A stretch of 64,000 nucleotides of DNA, taken from assembly GCA_009739215.1 (NCBI GenBank), contig VSJF01000001.1, positions 930,001 through 994,000 on the forward strand, in the 5' to 3' direction. A program made the translations under genes and the position numbers. Under the pieces are notes generated by a model that did not search any database, was not told the origin of the DNA, and saw nothing but the letters and a program-made list of their open reading frames with translations. Shown one piece after another: positions 34,683 to 45,635 of the stretch; positions within the stretch are counted from its first letter, which is position 1; each line of letters opens with the position of its first letter. The DNA comes from Floccularia luteovirens. Its lineage: Eukaryota; Basidiomycota; Agaricomycetes; Agaricales; Squamanitaceae.

Positions 34683-35483
34683 ATGACCGAGTACGATTTC
34701 TCCCCAGAAGCTTATGAGAAACATCTCGCCACCCAACATCGAATTGCCCGCTGGGTCGATTCTACTGAGAAATACAGACCTCATTTCGAATCAGTCCGTC
34801 CTTCTGAAATCGCTCCTTCTCCTTCTCCTGGCCCTCAGTCACACAATATCTATCCATATCCCTACCAGGCACATCTGCCTCGACAACCACAACCTCATAT
34901 ATCGAACCCACATGACTACAGGGACTGCCGTTCATCTTCCCCTTCCTCCTCATCCTCGTCTTCATGTTCCTCTTGTTCCTCAGCACACAAATCCCCAGCT
35001 ATGATAATCACCCACAAGAGCCCTATCCACCAGCCGCACATATGCCCACAACCATTTGCTCCCCCCATGTCTCAACACTACACGTCACCTCCATCTTATG
35101 CCCGTCCTAACAACCAATCATATGCAACGCCGCCAATATCAATCTCGGGCTATCCATATCAAACACCATACACCATCGGTAGTCCCCATCAGGTACAGCC
35201 TACAGGGTATACGGTGCTACAGAAAAATAAGCATGGCAGGCGGTCCTCAGTCATGGTAAGCCTCATCAAATCCCTTGAACATCAGCAATATCTAAACGTT
35301 TCGTTTTGTGGGGGGTATATTCAGACTCCAAGTACCCCTCCTTCACACATATACCAGACTGCTCATCAGCCTCCTTTACCATGGGGCCCACAAATATCAT
35401 CACCGCAACCACTCCTCGGATACCAGCATTCACCACCATCCTTCACGACCAGCCTCCATTCTGCTTTCCCACCAATTAGGTGA
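34683..35483 (+). CDS. Hypothetical proline/serine/tyrosine-rich protein
   Basis: The start MTEYDFSPEAYEKHLATQHRIARWVD forms a short charged helix that looks conserved in character. The rest is low complexity: SPSPSPGP, a serine run with SSCSSCSSA, and P/Q/H/Y-rich segments (YPYQTPYTIGSP). A 69-nt intron fits after GRRSSVM (donor GTAAGCC at about 35256, acceptor ATTCAG), although the reading frame stays open through it. The stop at 35483 is uncertain: another frame reads on to 35577 with NRHRRSRSRKSYS, so a further intron or a base error near 35478 may extend the protein. No function can be assigned. Confidence 0.5.
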   Translation: MTEYDFSPEAYEKHLATQHRIARWVDSTEKYRPHFESVRPSEIAPSPSPGPQSHNIYPYPYQAHLPRQPQPHISNPHDYRDCRSSSPSSSSSSSCSSCSSAHKSPAMIITHKSPIHQPHICPQPFAPPMSQHYTSPPSYARPNNQSYATPPISISGYPYQTPYTIGSPHQVQPTGYTVLQKNKHGRRSSVMVSLIKSLEHQQYLNVSFCGGYIQTPSTPPSHIYQTAHQPPLPWGPQISSPQPLLGYQHSPPSFTTSLHSAFPPIR

Positions 35484-36128
35484 TGGAACATACCTCGCTC
35501 CGCAATTATTACGGCAGAATGTGTATGACCTCGGCAACCGACATCGCCGTAGCCGTAGCCGAAAAAGTTATTCATAAAGGAACTAGAAAATACCTATTCT
35601 TTCTCCTCGTCTACTTCTCGAGATGTTAAACCCCGGAACGAAACGCGAAAAAGACATGTCTAGCTCCAGCTGGAAAGTCACACTTAGACGAAGTAGGACA
35701 TTTGAATTATACGAACATTAGATATGATCCACCAAAAATTATACATTGTATACGAACAGGTTCATGAAGAGCTATAATCTCATTACATTCTTGGCATAGT
35801 ATGACTACACCATCGGTACTTAGAATATACTTTCGGTAGCATTATCTTACATATACCTAGAAGACTTAAATACCCCTACATATAAAGAGAACAATGGAGA
35901 ATAGTAAACTTCCATATATACCGGTAGACACTGGAAGCAAATTATTCTTGATCAAAAATATAAAAATAAATCTACGAGATGCTGGGACATCATAAAAAGA
36001 ATAAATTAAACACCGTGCAGTGGCCATAAACTGCTATGGTATTACTCGCATTCTCGGGTGTGCGATCCAACAAAATTATTTTCACGTATCAACACTCAGA
36101 ATAACGCAAAGAATATTTCATTTAACTT
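35484..36128. other. AT-rich intergenic region
   Basis: About 640 bases, strongly AT-rich from 35700 on, between the 3' ends of two convergent genes. It holds poly(A)-signal-like AATAAA stretches (for example 35998-36005, on the plus strand) and no gene. Confidence 0.5.
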
Positions 36129-38200
36129 TTACATATCCTCTCTGTTCCAAATCCAAATGGTGCTTTTTGTACCAACTGCCACGATGACACGGCCGTCTAT
36201 ACCCATCGCACACCTGTGAATGCATGAACTTTCTGAGGGGTCTGACTTCACGCTCATCTCCCAGCCTGTGGGCTCAGGTGGGAAGGTCCGTTCGGTCTCC
36301 TTGAGAAATCGTGCCACCCTAGCTGCATACTCTTCTTCACTTTCTTCTTGTTTAACCTCCTCCCCTATGTGCATATTGAGAGTGGCACCCACTAATGAAT
36401 TCCTGTCCACTGCTGTGCTTGCTGTAAGATTGACATTGCCATTCGCGGTGTCCCACCTCCGACGCCCCGTGAACGGGAATGGCAGCGGGGTACGTGGTGG
36501 AAGATCAGCTGCATTTATAACAACCACTTTTGTGTCTCCAGGAAACGTGGCGAGAACTATCGGGTCATGATTTGGTGTTTGAAACACGTCTAGAGCTGGT
36601 ACTTCGAATTCTGATACTGTGGAGTTGCGTCGGAAACATGTTGTTGATATTATTTTAAACGAAGCTGAAACAAATTTGGCGTCCGAACTAGAATAGCGAA
36701 GTGAAGGACATACAACTTTCTTGATAATCCTGGCGGTTTGAAAATGAATACCTGGGCTGAATCTCCTTTTTAGAGGGTATAGCTTACTGATGTACAGCCA
36801 CGCAAGACTTCCTGCTGTTCCGCACCAGGGGGAAAGAATCTATCCATGCTTAACCAACGCCAGACAGTTAGCTGTACGGGTGTTAGAAACAGTGTTTTCT
36901 CATTAGGGTCATCCGGATATAGATGCATAGTGGAAGGTGCACAATGGGATAATAGGATGTCTGATTGTAGCCTGAAGTAACCAATCAACATCAGTCCTAA
37001 TCCGTGCCATGAATACACAACATACCATGCCACAGATAACACACGCGCTCTGTGTATCTTGCCACTACTAAATAGCGGCTTGTCCTCGCGCGTTATCTGC
37101 TCAGCGGACTTCGTATGCACAAACCAAATTTTTACTGTCCTATCCATCTATAATTTACTCAGACTGTGTTGGAAGTAGGGACAGTGGAGAAACATACTCC
37201 GCAGGTAGCAATGATTGGAAGGTGTGGATGAAAAGCCTGGAAATGGATGCGGTATAACATTATAATTCCACAACAATATTATAAATACACTTACCGCGCC
37301 TAAAACAGCTGCTTGGTGTCCACCAGAGCCACTCATCAGAACTATAATACATCTCCCGGTGCCCGTTCCCTCTGGCTCTGTAGTGTGCAGGCCGTGTGCA
37401 GGACCAGCCAGACTGGGGCGTATCATTGGTGGCCAGTGGGGGTTATTTAAATTTTGGGTGGGGGGTAGGGTCACATCATATATGCGTGCTGTAAAATCGC
37501 GTGATGTAGTACAGACGAGGTGGACATTGGTTGGATGCACCGCAATGGAGGTGATAGCCTATTGAGAGTTAGCGGAGAAAATCAAGATAAAAAGAAGGAA
37601 GAGCCTACACCACCATGCCCACGGAGATAACTGCATACACCTGGATTTTTCGAATTAGGATTAAATATATACAAGATACTACCACGCGAGAATAAAATGA
37701 GCGGTTCATAAGGGGCGTAATGACTCGCTGTCCAAGCTACATGCACGGAGTCGCTGGGGAGCAGGCGGTGATTAGGATCCTAGTTGATTTCATCGTAAGT
37801 GCATGAATGCCAATCCACTGACATGACTGGGTTAAGAGGGCGTACATAGGGTGGCAACTTCGCAGAGATGGAGTCTTTCTTTTGTTGTGTAAAGATGATG
37901 TACATAGAATCTTCCGAGCAAACAGCGACAGCATCTTTGTATACTGAAATCATTTTGGTCCACTCTACCAGTGCCTCCTCACTATACAGATTTCCATTCC
38001 AAAGAGTATTAAGGGACTGCACCGTCCAGGGGAAGAAAGCCAATGCGTGGAGAGCAGGAGCGTTGGGATCCCTGGACTAGGGAGATTTTATACAAACCCG
38101 AGATTAATGTTAGGAATATACAAACAGATATCCTCTTGTGCATCTTGAAAGGAAGCGCGTTGGCGCGATTGCGATACCAGGGCTCATCGACATCGTCCAT
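36129..38200 (-). CDS. EED/ESC-like WD40 protein (candidate Polycomb PRC2 subunit)
   Basis: The start MDDVDEPWYRNRANALPFKMHKRIS joins via an intron to DPNAPALHALAFFPWTVQSLNTLW. WD repeats follow: VHVAWTASHYAPYEPLILFSR, VCSYLRGHGG, AITSIAVHPTNVHLVCTTSRDFTARIYD, GGHQAAVLGA plus AFHPHLPIIATCGMDRTVKIW, SSGKIHRARVLSVAW, SDILLSHCAPSTMHLY and VWRWLSMDRFFPPG. The final blade is CIHRCAMGIDGRVIVAVGTKSTIWIWN. The CGMD..[VL]K[IL]W string, the following IH..V..V.WL..[DL]ILS segment, and the IR/IHRCA...I.AV..K..IW.W end follow animal EED and plant/fly ESC in order and spacing. EED binds H3K27me3 and activates the PRC2 methyltransferase. The assignment is by motif order, not alignment; another WD40 protein is possible. 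An acidic insert (about 36300-36400) separates the last two blades. Start codon 127 bases from that of NDUFA11. Confidence 0.62.
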
Positions 38201-38327
38201 GTTTTATTTTATTTTATCGTTGAGTGGCAACCAAAAAAGGCAAATTGATCGGTCACAACTCCCAGCAAAAATCCACGATCACCCGTCGACGGTCGTCCTT
38301 CAAAGACTCGAAAATTCTTTCTGAACA
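38201..38327. promoter_or_regulatory. 127-bp bidirectional promoter
   Basis: The only sequence between the divergent start codons of the EED-like gene and NDUFA11. It includes a TTTTATTTTATTTTATCG tract near 38201-38218; no further element is recognised. Confidence 0.5.
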
Positions 38328-38933
38328 ATGTCCGATTCACCCCAGGAGCCCCTCACATACAGCCCTAAACCATCCCTACAATACGCTAGCAAAGTAGGCC
38401 TTCAGGCGGGTGCTATCGGGCTTTTTGTTAGTACCCTCCAAAATGCTCTGGGTACGCACTCACATGGCGCCATGGGAGTGTTCACGCGAACCGGCGGAAC
38501 GATTGGTTTCTTTGGTATGTGCCAATCACCTAGGCTCTCGGTCTGGCGTTTCTGAACTTGGTTTCTGTTCTTTGTATGATACATAGCCGCTATGGGCGCA
38601 ACATTTGCAATGACAGAGTCGGTAGTTGCCAACCAACGGCAAAAGGATGATGCTCTAAATGGCGCTGCTGGAGCGTGTGCTGCTGGATTTCTCGCGGGGA
38701 TACGATGTAAGCTGGCTTGCTTTTATTATTCTCGTGGAGATGCTCAACATATGACTTATCCTACAGCGAAGTCGATACCTATGGCTGTAGGAGGATGTGT
38801 TGTGCTCGGGGCTGTGATGGGTACATTCGATTTCTCAGGACAGTTGACGGGGGAGAAAGGAGTGACCTTGGAAGACAGGAGAAAAGCCTTCTTCAAAACA
38901 CCAAAACCACAAGTAGACACAGTATCACAGTGA
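38328..38933 (+). CDS. NDUFA11: Complex I subunit NDUFA11 (B14.7; Tim17/22-like fold)
   Basis: Accessory inner-membrane subunit of NADH:ubiquinone oxidoreductase; fungal 21.3 kDa type. Exon 1: MSDSPQEPLTYSPKPSLQYA, then GLQAGAIGLFVSTLQNALG and VFTRTGGTIGFF. Exon 2 restores AAMGATFAMTESVVANQRQKDDALNGAAGACAAGFLAGIR, the most conserved block of the family. Exon 3: SKSIPMAVGGCVVLGAVMGTFDFSG, ending in a soluble tail TLEDRRKAFFKTPKP. Four hydrophobic segments fit the family. Introns follow GFF (donor GTATGTGCC) and GIR (donor GTAAGC). No frame problem. Confidence 0.9.
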
Positions 38934-39088
38934 GCACCTTTGCGGAGCTTATCACCAATATATTATTCGCAAATTGCTGAACAACTAAGTTATGAGTTTC
39001 TCTGCAACTCACTCTCAAAGCTTTGTGGCCAACAAATTTTATTTACAAAAGTGCTGTATGTATTAACATCTTGTTACGTGTACATTAA

Positions 39089-41608
39089 TCAAGTAGTCGA
39101 CCCATCTTCAGTCAATTGTCTGTAACGGCGGTCCACTTCCGCGCTGTGCTGAAAGAAGAATTCCTGCCAGCTCGCAGCCGAAAGGCAGTTGGCCTACAGA
39201 TATTAGCATATAATTCGGTGCACAGTTTAGAATAGAGGACCCATACCATTGTGGTCATTTGTTCAAAGAGCACCGAGTCATCTGGGCCGTCTTCGTCTCC
39301 GCCGTTTACAAGAAAATCCACAATGAATTCCATGTCTTTTTCTATCACTTCCTTTTTTCCCATGTTGGTTTTCTGGACTGGCGGAGCTAGTGATGGATGA
39401 CCAGTTCCGGACTTATTATGTGGTTGCACGACCACATCACCACCCCCATGATTAAGCGATTCTTGCTGCCTCTGCGCCTTACGATACGCAATCCCTGCCT
39501 TTTTCCTTAAACCACCAAGTTCACTCATGCTACTCAGTCGTCCTTTCCAGGAGTTGAGGGAGTGTTGAGGCAGCTGGCAGACAAAGAATGAATAATCATC
39601 AAGGAACGAAAAGTCCTGTTCGACACACCTTCTTGTGAACAGCAGAGGCAATAGATAACATTGATATGTTGTGGTCCCGAGATAGGAGCAATTTCGTATA
39701 TTTAATTGCATACGCGATTTCTTCGTCGGTGAAACGGTATTTGTCAGATCTTTCCATGTACACATGGGTGCTCGCTGGGGGCGGAGTTGGTGAACGTTCT
39801 CCATGCATCGTAGCTGTGGGATGGATAGAAGTATGACGTTTGTTTGCCACAGTGCTTGGTTCTTCTGACTTCCGTTGTCGCTGTGTTGATTCAGGTTGTC
39901 TCTCCCGTTTGGCATTTTTTTCCCGTGATGCTTCAATTTCTGTGCTCACACTTGCTGCCTCATCGTCATTGGCACCGGTTGAGACTGAACTCAGCGTTGC
40001 GTTTGCGTTTACGTGGTCTTGGTTTGGTAGGAACTCCAAACAGGTATTGGTCCATGTCCACAATATACCCTTGTCTAACACATTCATGCACAAATGCAGC
40101 GCTGACCGGATATCCTCCAGCTGCTAATGTTGACCGTAGCAGGTCAGTATATACTTTCGAATGGGAATAAAGGATCGTATAGTCGGCATCGGTGTTGTTA
40201 GTAGTCATTATTCCCCCATTTTTCTTTTCAAGATATGAGTTGCTTTCCAAACTAAGATACAAGGTACTTACTTTGATAGTGTTAACAGTGTTAAACCTGT
40301 TATGAAGGTCGACTTGAACAAAGAAGGTAAGGCCTAATTCCAGTTTCTGAGGTAAAGATCTTTCGCGATGCGCTGGGAGATGTGGGTAAATGTGGCCGTT
40401 CAACATCGGGCGTGGGTTTGTGAGTGTGCAGGAGTTGCTTTTTGTTTGCCTTTTAGCATAAGACTTAGAGGGGGCGATGGAGAATTTGATTCGTTCACCG
40501 ATTTTGATTGACGAGATTGGGAAAGAGGAGTGATCGGTTGTGGTGTGAGGACGACATCCGTTGACTGAACACTCTCAACCTTTGAAGTGGAAGGAGCTGG
40601 CTCTTGTGACTGAAAAGTAGGAGCTATCGGTTGTGAGACTGAGAGAGGCTGCATTAACGATTGTTGAGTAGGAGGCCATATTGAGTTCGGTGTCATTCCA
40701 TGGAATCTCATGGCATCCAGTAGAGCCATACTAAACGCACTGTTTGCAGTGGCTTGAGAATTCTGCAGAGCATTTTGCTGATTAAGAAGCGAGGCAAGGA
40801 AATGCTGAGGAACTTGGATCATTGCATTCGGATCTGGTTGTGGTGGGGTGAAATACGGAAGCATCGAGTTAGGAGGGTGTTGTTGAAATTGTACTTGGAG
40901 TTGTGGGGTTTCGTTATTCGGTAGCGAGGGGATTGGGTAATGCACAGTTAGCTTCCGGCATGGGTTGTTGGACGGGGGGCGAGTCGGCTTCGTTGATTTT
41001 GGTGACAGGCGGCCCAGGAGCAGCTGCGGCATTCTTATTTGCCACAGATAGTTTTGTTTCTACAGCAGGTGTCTCCCTTGGAGTCGGCAATGGACTTCTT
41101 GGAGAAAAGGTCGCGTTAGAATGTAGCCAAAAGTGCAGGAAGATACCACTGACTGGACCACATTATCATCTGCGTCAGATTCTTCGTCTGATTCTGGCGG
41201 AAAGGTGTCTCCGGTGAGTACACAACCACCCCACTGCTCTTGTTCAGTTAATGCCTTCCCCGCCGTAATGCACATTTGGACCCATGAATACTGCAACACA
41301 ACCTTACCCCCTTCCATGCTCCATTCCCGAACGAATTGCCTGCCTTGGTTTGACCTCGAATCAACTAGAATCACTTGTGCTTCTTTAGGGTCAGTGCATA
41401 TAGCTGCTCCGCCTTTCTGCATAGGGGATATGTTAAGGGGGAGCCAGTTTGCAGATGACTTAGATAAAAAGATACACACCCGAAGAACGCGTACCATCCT
41501 TGGACGGCCTTCAATTCCTCCAGCCTCTACAAAAATACGCAATGGAGATCCATCGCTTGCATTAAAATCGATGGTCTGGGATTGTGTAAGTGGGAAGTCA
41601 CCTAGCAT
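39089..41608 (-). CDS. RAP1: Rap1-like telomere protein (two BRCT modules, Myb)
   Basis: N-terminal BRCT: LRIFVEAGGIEGRPRMVRVLR, after an intron KGGAAICTDPKEAQVILVDSRSN, then VVLQYSWVQMCITAGKAL. An acidic stretch (SDEESDADDN) and a long P/Q/S-rich linker follow. A second BRCT follows: KIFTSETG, LTFFVQVDLHNRFNTVNTIK, KNGGIMTTNNTDADYTILYSHSKVY, and FVHECVRQGYIVDMDQYLFG. A basic patch (PRPRKRKR) leads to a Myb-type region, YRFTDEEIAYAIKYTKLLL to LPQHSLNSWKGRL. The end, after an intron, is SAASWQEFFFQHSAEVDRRY. Order resembles fungal Rap1 (BRCT, Myb, RCT), the shelterin-type protein. Four one-base slips are suspected (40924-40950, 40408-40420, 40326-40338, 39994-40013), all in one direction. Without joining them the gene appears as four unrelated ORFs. 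The true stop is 39089, not the ORF stop at 39112. Confidence 0.68.
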
Positions 41609-41886
41609 GGCTGGTTTTCAGAGCCAGGGAGTGTATACTCAAACTGCAGACAGCGATGCCTTGAATCAAATGATGCTGACATCATACATAATTACGTAAT
41701 TGACTCGTCAAAATTTTTATAGACTTAGTGTATCTACATCTTACTATAGGAGAAGACCTCTAATCGTTGGTTGTTATGGGAGATACTGGTCATACACGCA
41801 AAATTATGAGACCCAGTAGTTCATCGGAACCAAAAGTGGCTTCAATAGTTCCTGTAAGAAAACATATCTTATTCAGAAGATACTTG

Positions 41887-42168
41887 TTAGCCCTTCTTTG
41901 TTTTCTTGCTTTCCACAAAAAGTACACGTTGTTTTACTATACAAACATTCAGACTAATAAGCCGTGAGTTAAAGAATTGTTCTTACCTTTTGGATCATAT
42001 TTCACCGCAGAAAGCCTTGGTCCTTGTCGTAGACGTTGGGTTGTGTAGAAAAAACCAGTTTGGGCGGTTGAGATGAGACGAACAATCATTGTTCTACAAT
42101 ATAAGTTTAACAAAAGCACAGATAGGAACAAGTATAATAACAGACCTGGCTTTTCCCTTCACAGCCAT
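41887..42168 (-). CDS. MRPL39: Mitochondrial ribosomal protein bL33m
   Basis: Three short exons encode about 55 residues. The start MAVKGKAR is split by an intron (donor GTCTGTTATT) from TMIVRLISTAQTGFFYTTQRLRQGPRLSAVKYDPK. After a second intron (donor GTAAGAAC) VKQRVLFVESKKTKKG ends at 41887. The string IVRLIS.A.TG.FY...R.R....L...KYDP......V.F.E.K is the bL33 signature. It is easy to miss because no exon is longer than about 110 bases. The ORF readout alone shows only the middle exon. Confidence 0.9.
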
Positions 42169-42659
42169 GTTTGTCAAAAGTCGTTGAGGAAAGACAGCCT
42201 GCTCGACCGATAACGGAAACTTAGTGTCGAAGTTGAAATTTCGGAGGGGGCAGCAGATTCAATTACGTAACATCATTACTCACAACCACACGCACGGATA
42301 ATATGATCACACTATAACTTGTACCTGATGGTGTCAACCACGGATACTACTACTCTATCAGCTAACTACGACCCGCGCAATTGCCATTGATTGACATTGC
42401 CTCCATTCAATTTTATTCAGCATTCTCATGTATGCTTCGCAACAAAGCGAAAATTAGTCAAATGATATATCTCAAGTCATGAAGAGATATGACATCCCTC
42501 ACACGAATGCTTCTTCTCCACAGGCAGCTGACTTGCATATAGACATCTGAAGTGAATGGGTAGAATGAATATTCCTGCAGTTTCTGGTGGTCTGACAGTA
42601 TATTTAATGCCCTTGATCTTGGGACTGTCCTAAGACTTCATACTTATACTTTTACCACC
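42169..42659. other. Intergenic region upstream of the formaldehyde dehydrogenase-like gene
   Basis: 490 bases without an ORF of note. AT-rich around 42420-42480; the stretch TATATTTAATGCCC (about 42599) and the pyrimidine tract before 42660 probably belong to the core promoter of the downstream gene. Confidence 0.45.
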
Positions 42660-44691
42660 ATGCGAGCAGTTGTATATGATAAACCATTTAGTGTCTCTAT
42701 CCAAGAGGTGCAGAAGCCGACAATCCTACATCCAGATGACATTATAGTTAAAGGTTGGTTTATTTTGTTAAAATTCGAAGGAAGACGACTAACTCGATTC
42801 AACTTTAGTTACCACAACATGTATCTGTGGAAGGTAAGAAAACACGAAAAACACATCTCTGGCTTACTCACTAAAATCTAAACAATTGATTATAGTGACC
42901 TACATATGTATGAAGGCCGTACAGCTGCTGAACCCGGCATCGTTTTTGGCCATGAGAAGTAAGAACTCATAGCAGATGAGACCAGAAATAACAGACTAAC
43001 TACCACACCTACATAGCATGGGAATTGTTGATGTACGTCTCTCAATGCCCCCTAATATAACATTTGTAATAACGATTATTAGGAAACTGGAAGTGGCGTT
43101 ACGGTACGCATATTTGCTGTTCGACAGATATCTGATCGTTGAATCTATTCTTGTTTCGTACCAAAAGCTCCTCAAAAAAGGAGACCGAGTTGTTATGCCA
43201 TTCAATGTTGCCTGCGGCCGCTGCCTGAACTGTGAAGAAGGAAAGTCAGCATTCTGCACTCATGTCAATCCTGGATTTGTGAGTGCTTTCAGTATTGCGT
43301 GAGTTTCATGGTCGTGACGACACCTCTCCTTTAGGCTGGAGGGTGGGTTTGAACTCTACGTTAATTATGACTGTAATAATCAGCCTCCTGCAATATTTTT
43401 TATGGAAATAGTGCATACGGGTAACTTTGGTAATCCTTACAATCCTTATTTCTATGTAATGAATTTTTCGCAGCTACGTAGCAATGGGACCTTATCCAGG
43501 AGGACAAGCTGTATGGAAGTCGTTATGGTCTCCAGTATTCTGCGCTAACTTTCCCCCCTCAGGAATACGTTAGAGTACCATTCGCCGATTTCAATGCTCT
43601 CAAACTACCCCCTGGAAAAGAGAACGAGGAAGACTTCGCTTTACTAGCTGACATTTTCCCCACTGTTCGTCATACTTAATATAAAGATAATGCATGCAAC
43701 TGATACAACTTACCGTCATTTCAGGGATGGCATGGTGTGCAATTATCGGTACGTCACAGTCTTGTAAGATACGTTTGTCTTGACCTATTTCTAGGGGTTT
43801 CGTCCGGGAGAATCGATTGTAGTGTTTGGTGCAGGTCCCGTTGGTCTCATGGCAGCATACTCTGCAGTTCTGCGTGGTGCATCAGAGGTATATGTGGTTG
43901 ATCGCGTACCAGAGAGACTGGCAAAGGCAAAAGAAATTGGATGTGTTCCAATTGATTTTTCGAAAATGTGATGCTGTTCAGCAGATACTGAACTTGCGAG
44001 ATGGGTAAGCTCATTTCAGATTTAGTGTAATTGTGGAAAGTTGACTAGATCTGGTGCTTTAGGAAAGAAGTTGACCGAGGAGTTGATGGTACGTGGTTAG
44101 GGCTGATTAGTATTTTGGTCGAACTGACTTTGACGAAACCAGCTGTAGGGTATCAAGCCACAACTGGGGACGGAAAGAGCGAGCAACCCAACGTAGTTCT
44201 TGAAGCACTGATTCGCATTGTTCGTCCCACTGGAGGTTTAGGAATTCCTGGATTATATGTACCTAGTGATCCTGGCGCTCCAGATTCAGCTTCTGCAAAG
44301 TTTGTATCTCGCTGCATTCTTTTATTTGAATGGTCTACTGAATGATGTTACAGAGGATACATCTCGTTCCCATTCGGTCAGTGGCACTAGTTCAGGATTA
44401 AAATGACACTGAACGCTGTTCTTTAGGTAAATTATTCGAAAAAGGGCTATCGCTCGGAACCGGACAATGCAATGTCAAGGTATGTTTACTGTTACAAGCT
44501 CAATGTTTTCCAAGTAAACTTTGGTGGCAAAATAGGCATACAACCGCTATCTGCGAGATCTCATCATTGCAGGGAAGGCTAAACCTTCATTCGTTGTTTC
44601 TCATAACTTGACGCTCGACTCGGCGCCTGATGCCTACGACAAGTTTGATAGGAGAGTTGATGGGTATACGAAGGTTTTGTTACACCCGTGA
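42660..44691 (+). CDS. Zinc-dependent, glutathione-independent formaldehyde dehydrogenase-like enzyme
   Basis: Medium-chain dehydrogenase of the Pseudomonas PFDH type, which oxidises formaldehyde and other aldehydes with NAD. Motifs: MRAVVYDKPFSVSIQEVQKP, TTTCICGSDLHMYEGR (catalytic zinc cysteine), GIVFGHE, the structural zinc cluster CGRCLNCEEGKSAFC, NPGF joined to AGG, AYG and YVAMGPYPGGQAEYVRVPFAD, LADIFPTGWHGVQLS, VVFGAGPVGLMAAY (NAD fold), AVGYQATTG, LEALIRIVRPTGGLGIPGLY and FGKLFEKGLSLGTGQCNV. About a dozen introns, including two consecutive micro-exons of 8 and 9 nt (43335-43342, 43412-43420). An extra A in AAAA 43963-43966 breaks the frame between DFSK and CDAVQQ. The last residues are YTKVLLHP. 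Substrate assignment is by family; other aldehydes are possible. Confidence 0.85.
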
Positions 44692-44996
44692 TGCCTGCCT
44701 TGAGTTCAAATTGATATTGAAATCAAACTGTTTTATCTTGTATATTGATTTGTTTTGGACTGTACGCGGAAGTAACAGAAATATGATTTTTCAAACCATT
44801 CCTCATGACGCAACATGTTCCACTTAAAGATGATAACTCACAAGAACATGATATCAATAGGTTTACGCCCATCCAATGAATGTTTCTTATGGTTTCAATC
44901 CGTTGTGTTTGTCATAGGCAATTGCATATCATCATGGCATAATGCAAATAGAAGAAAAAAACATGATATATGCAAGCAATACATGACAAAAAACAA

Positions 44997-45542
44997 TCAA
45001 CGGTAACTGTACGAGCAACAAAGTTCTTTTCAGTTCATCAGAAACAATGGCATATGAAACACACCTCTTTTGCCTGCGGGAACGAGCACCTTGTCCACCG
45101 AACTTTTTGGGTTCCATCCGTCTGGGATCCGCAATCAACAAGGTTCTGTCATACGCAACCAACTTTTTCTTCAACTCCAAAGCACTATACGCGTCGATGT
45201 ATTTGGCATAGTAGGCAACTAGGGCCTTTGCGATTGCTTGGCGGATAGCATAAACTTGTGATGTGTGCCCTCCACCTTTCACGCGCACACGGATGTCGAG
45301 AGGAGCAAATGACTCTTCACCAGCAACAAGGACGGGTTCGTAAACTTTGAGGCGTAGGATCTCAGGTTGCATCAGGCTGATTGGTGACCCGTTGATACGA
45401 ATGAGTCCACGGCCTTCTTTTGCGTGGGCTACTGCTGTTGCAGTCTGGAACATGAAAGATAAATATCTGTGAACATTGATAATTGCGACGCACGACAGAC
45501 CTTCTTTTTACCGAATGTCTGAACGGCTTTTACTGAAGCCAT
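44997..45542 (-). CDS. RPS16: 40S ribosomal protein uS9 (S16)
   Basis: Small-subunit protein whose C-terminal tail reaches the P-site tRNA. A short first exon [14 protein letters not shown] joins to [24 protein letters not shown], then [47 protein letters not shown] and [24 protein letters not shown]. The last intron (donor GTGTGTTTC, acceptor GTACAG) leaves a tiny final exon that encodes only the invariant SYR end and the stop at 44997. Its upstream region carries the two-box module shared with eL13. Divergent from mitochondrial uL4, with 248 bases between start codons. Confidence 0.95.
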
Positions 45543-45635
45543 TATTTATACCGGGAGATAATAACAATACCCTAGGTGGAATTTACGTGAGTATGAACGA
45601 TTGAAGAAAAATTTATAATCTTAAGCTCACCTAGG

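Noticed and set aside
44940..45000. snoRNA in the last uS9 intron (TGATGA followed by CTGA)
   Set aside because: The C-like and D-like boxes are directly adjacent, with no guide sequence or closing stem, so this is chance.
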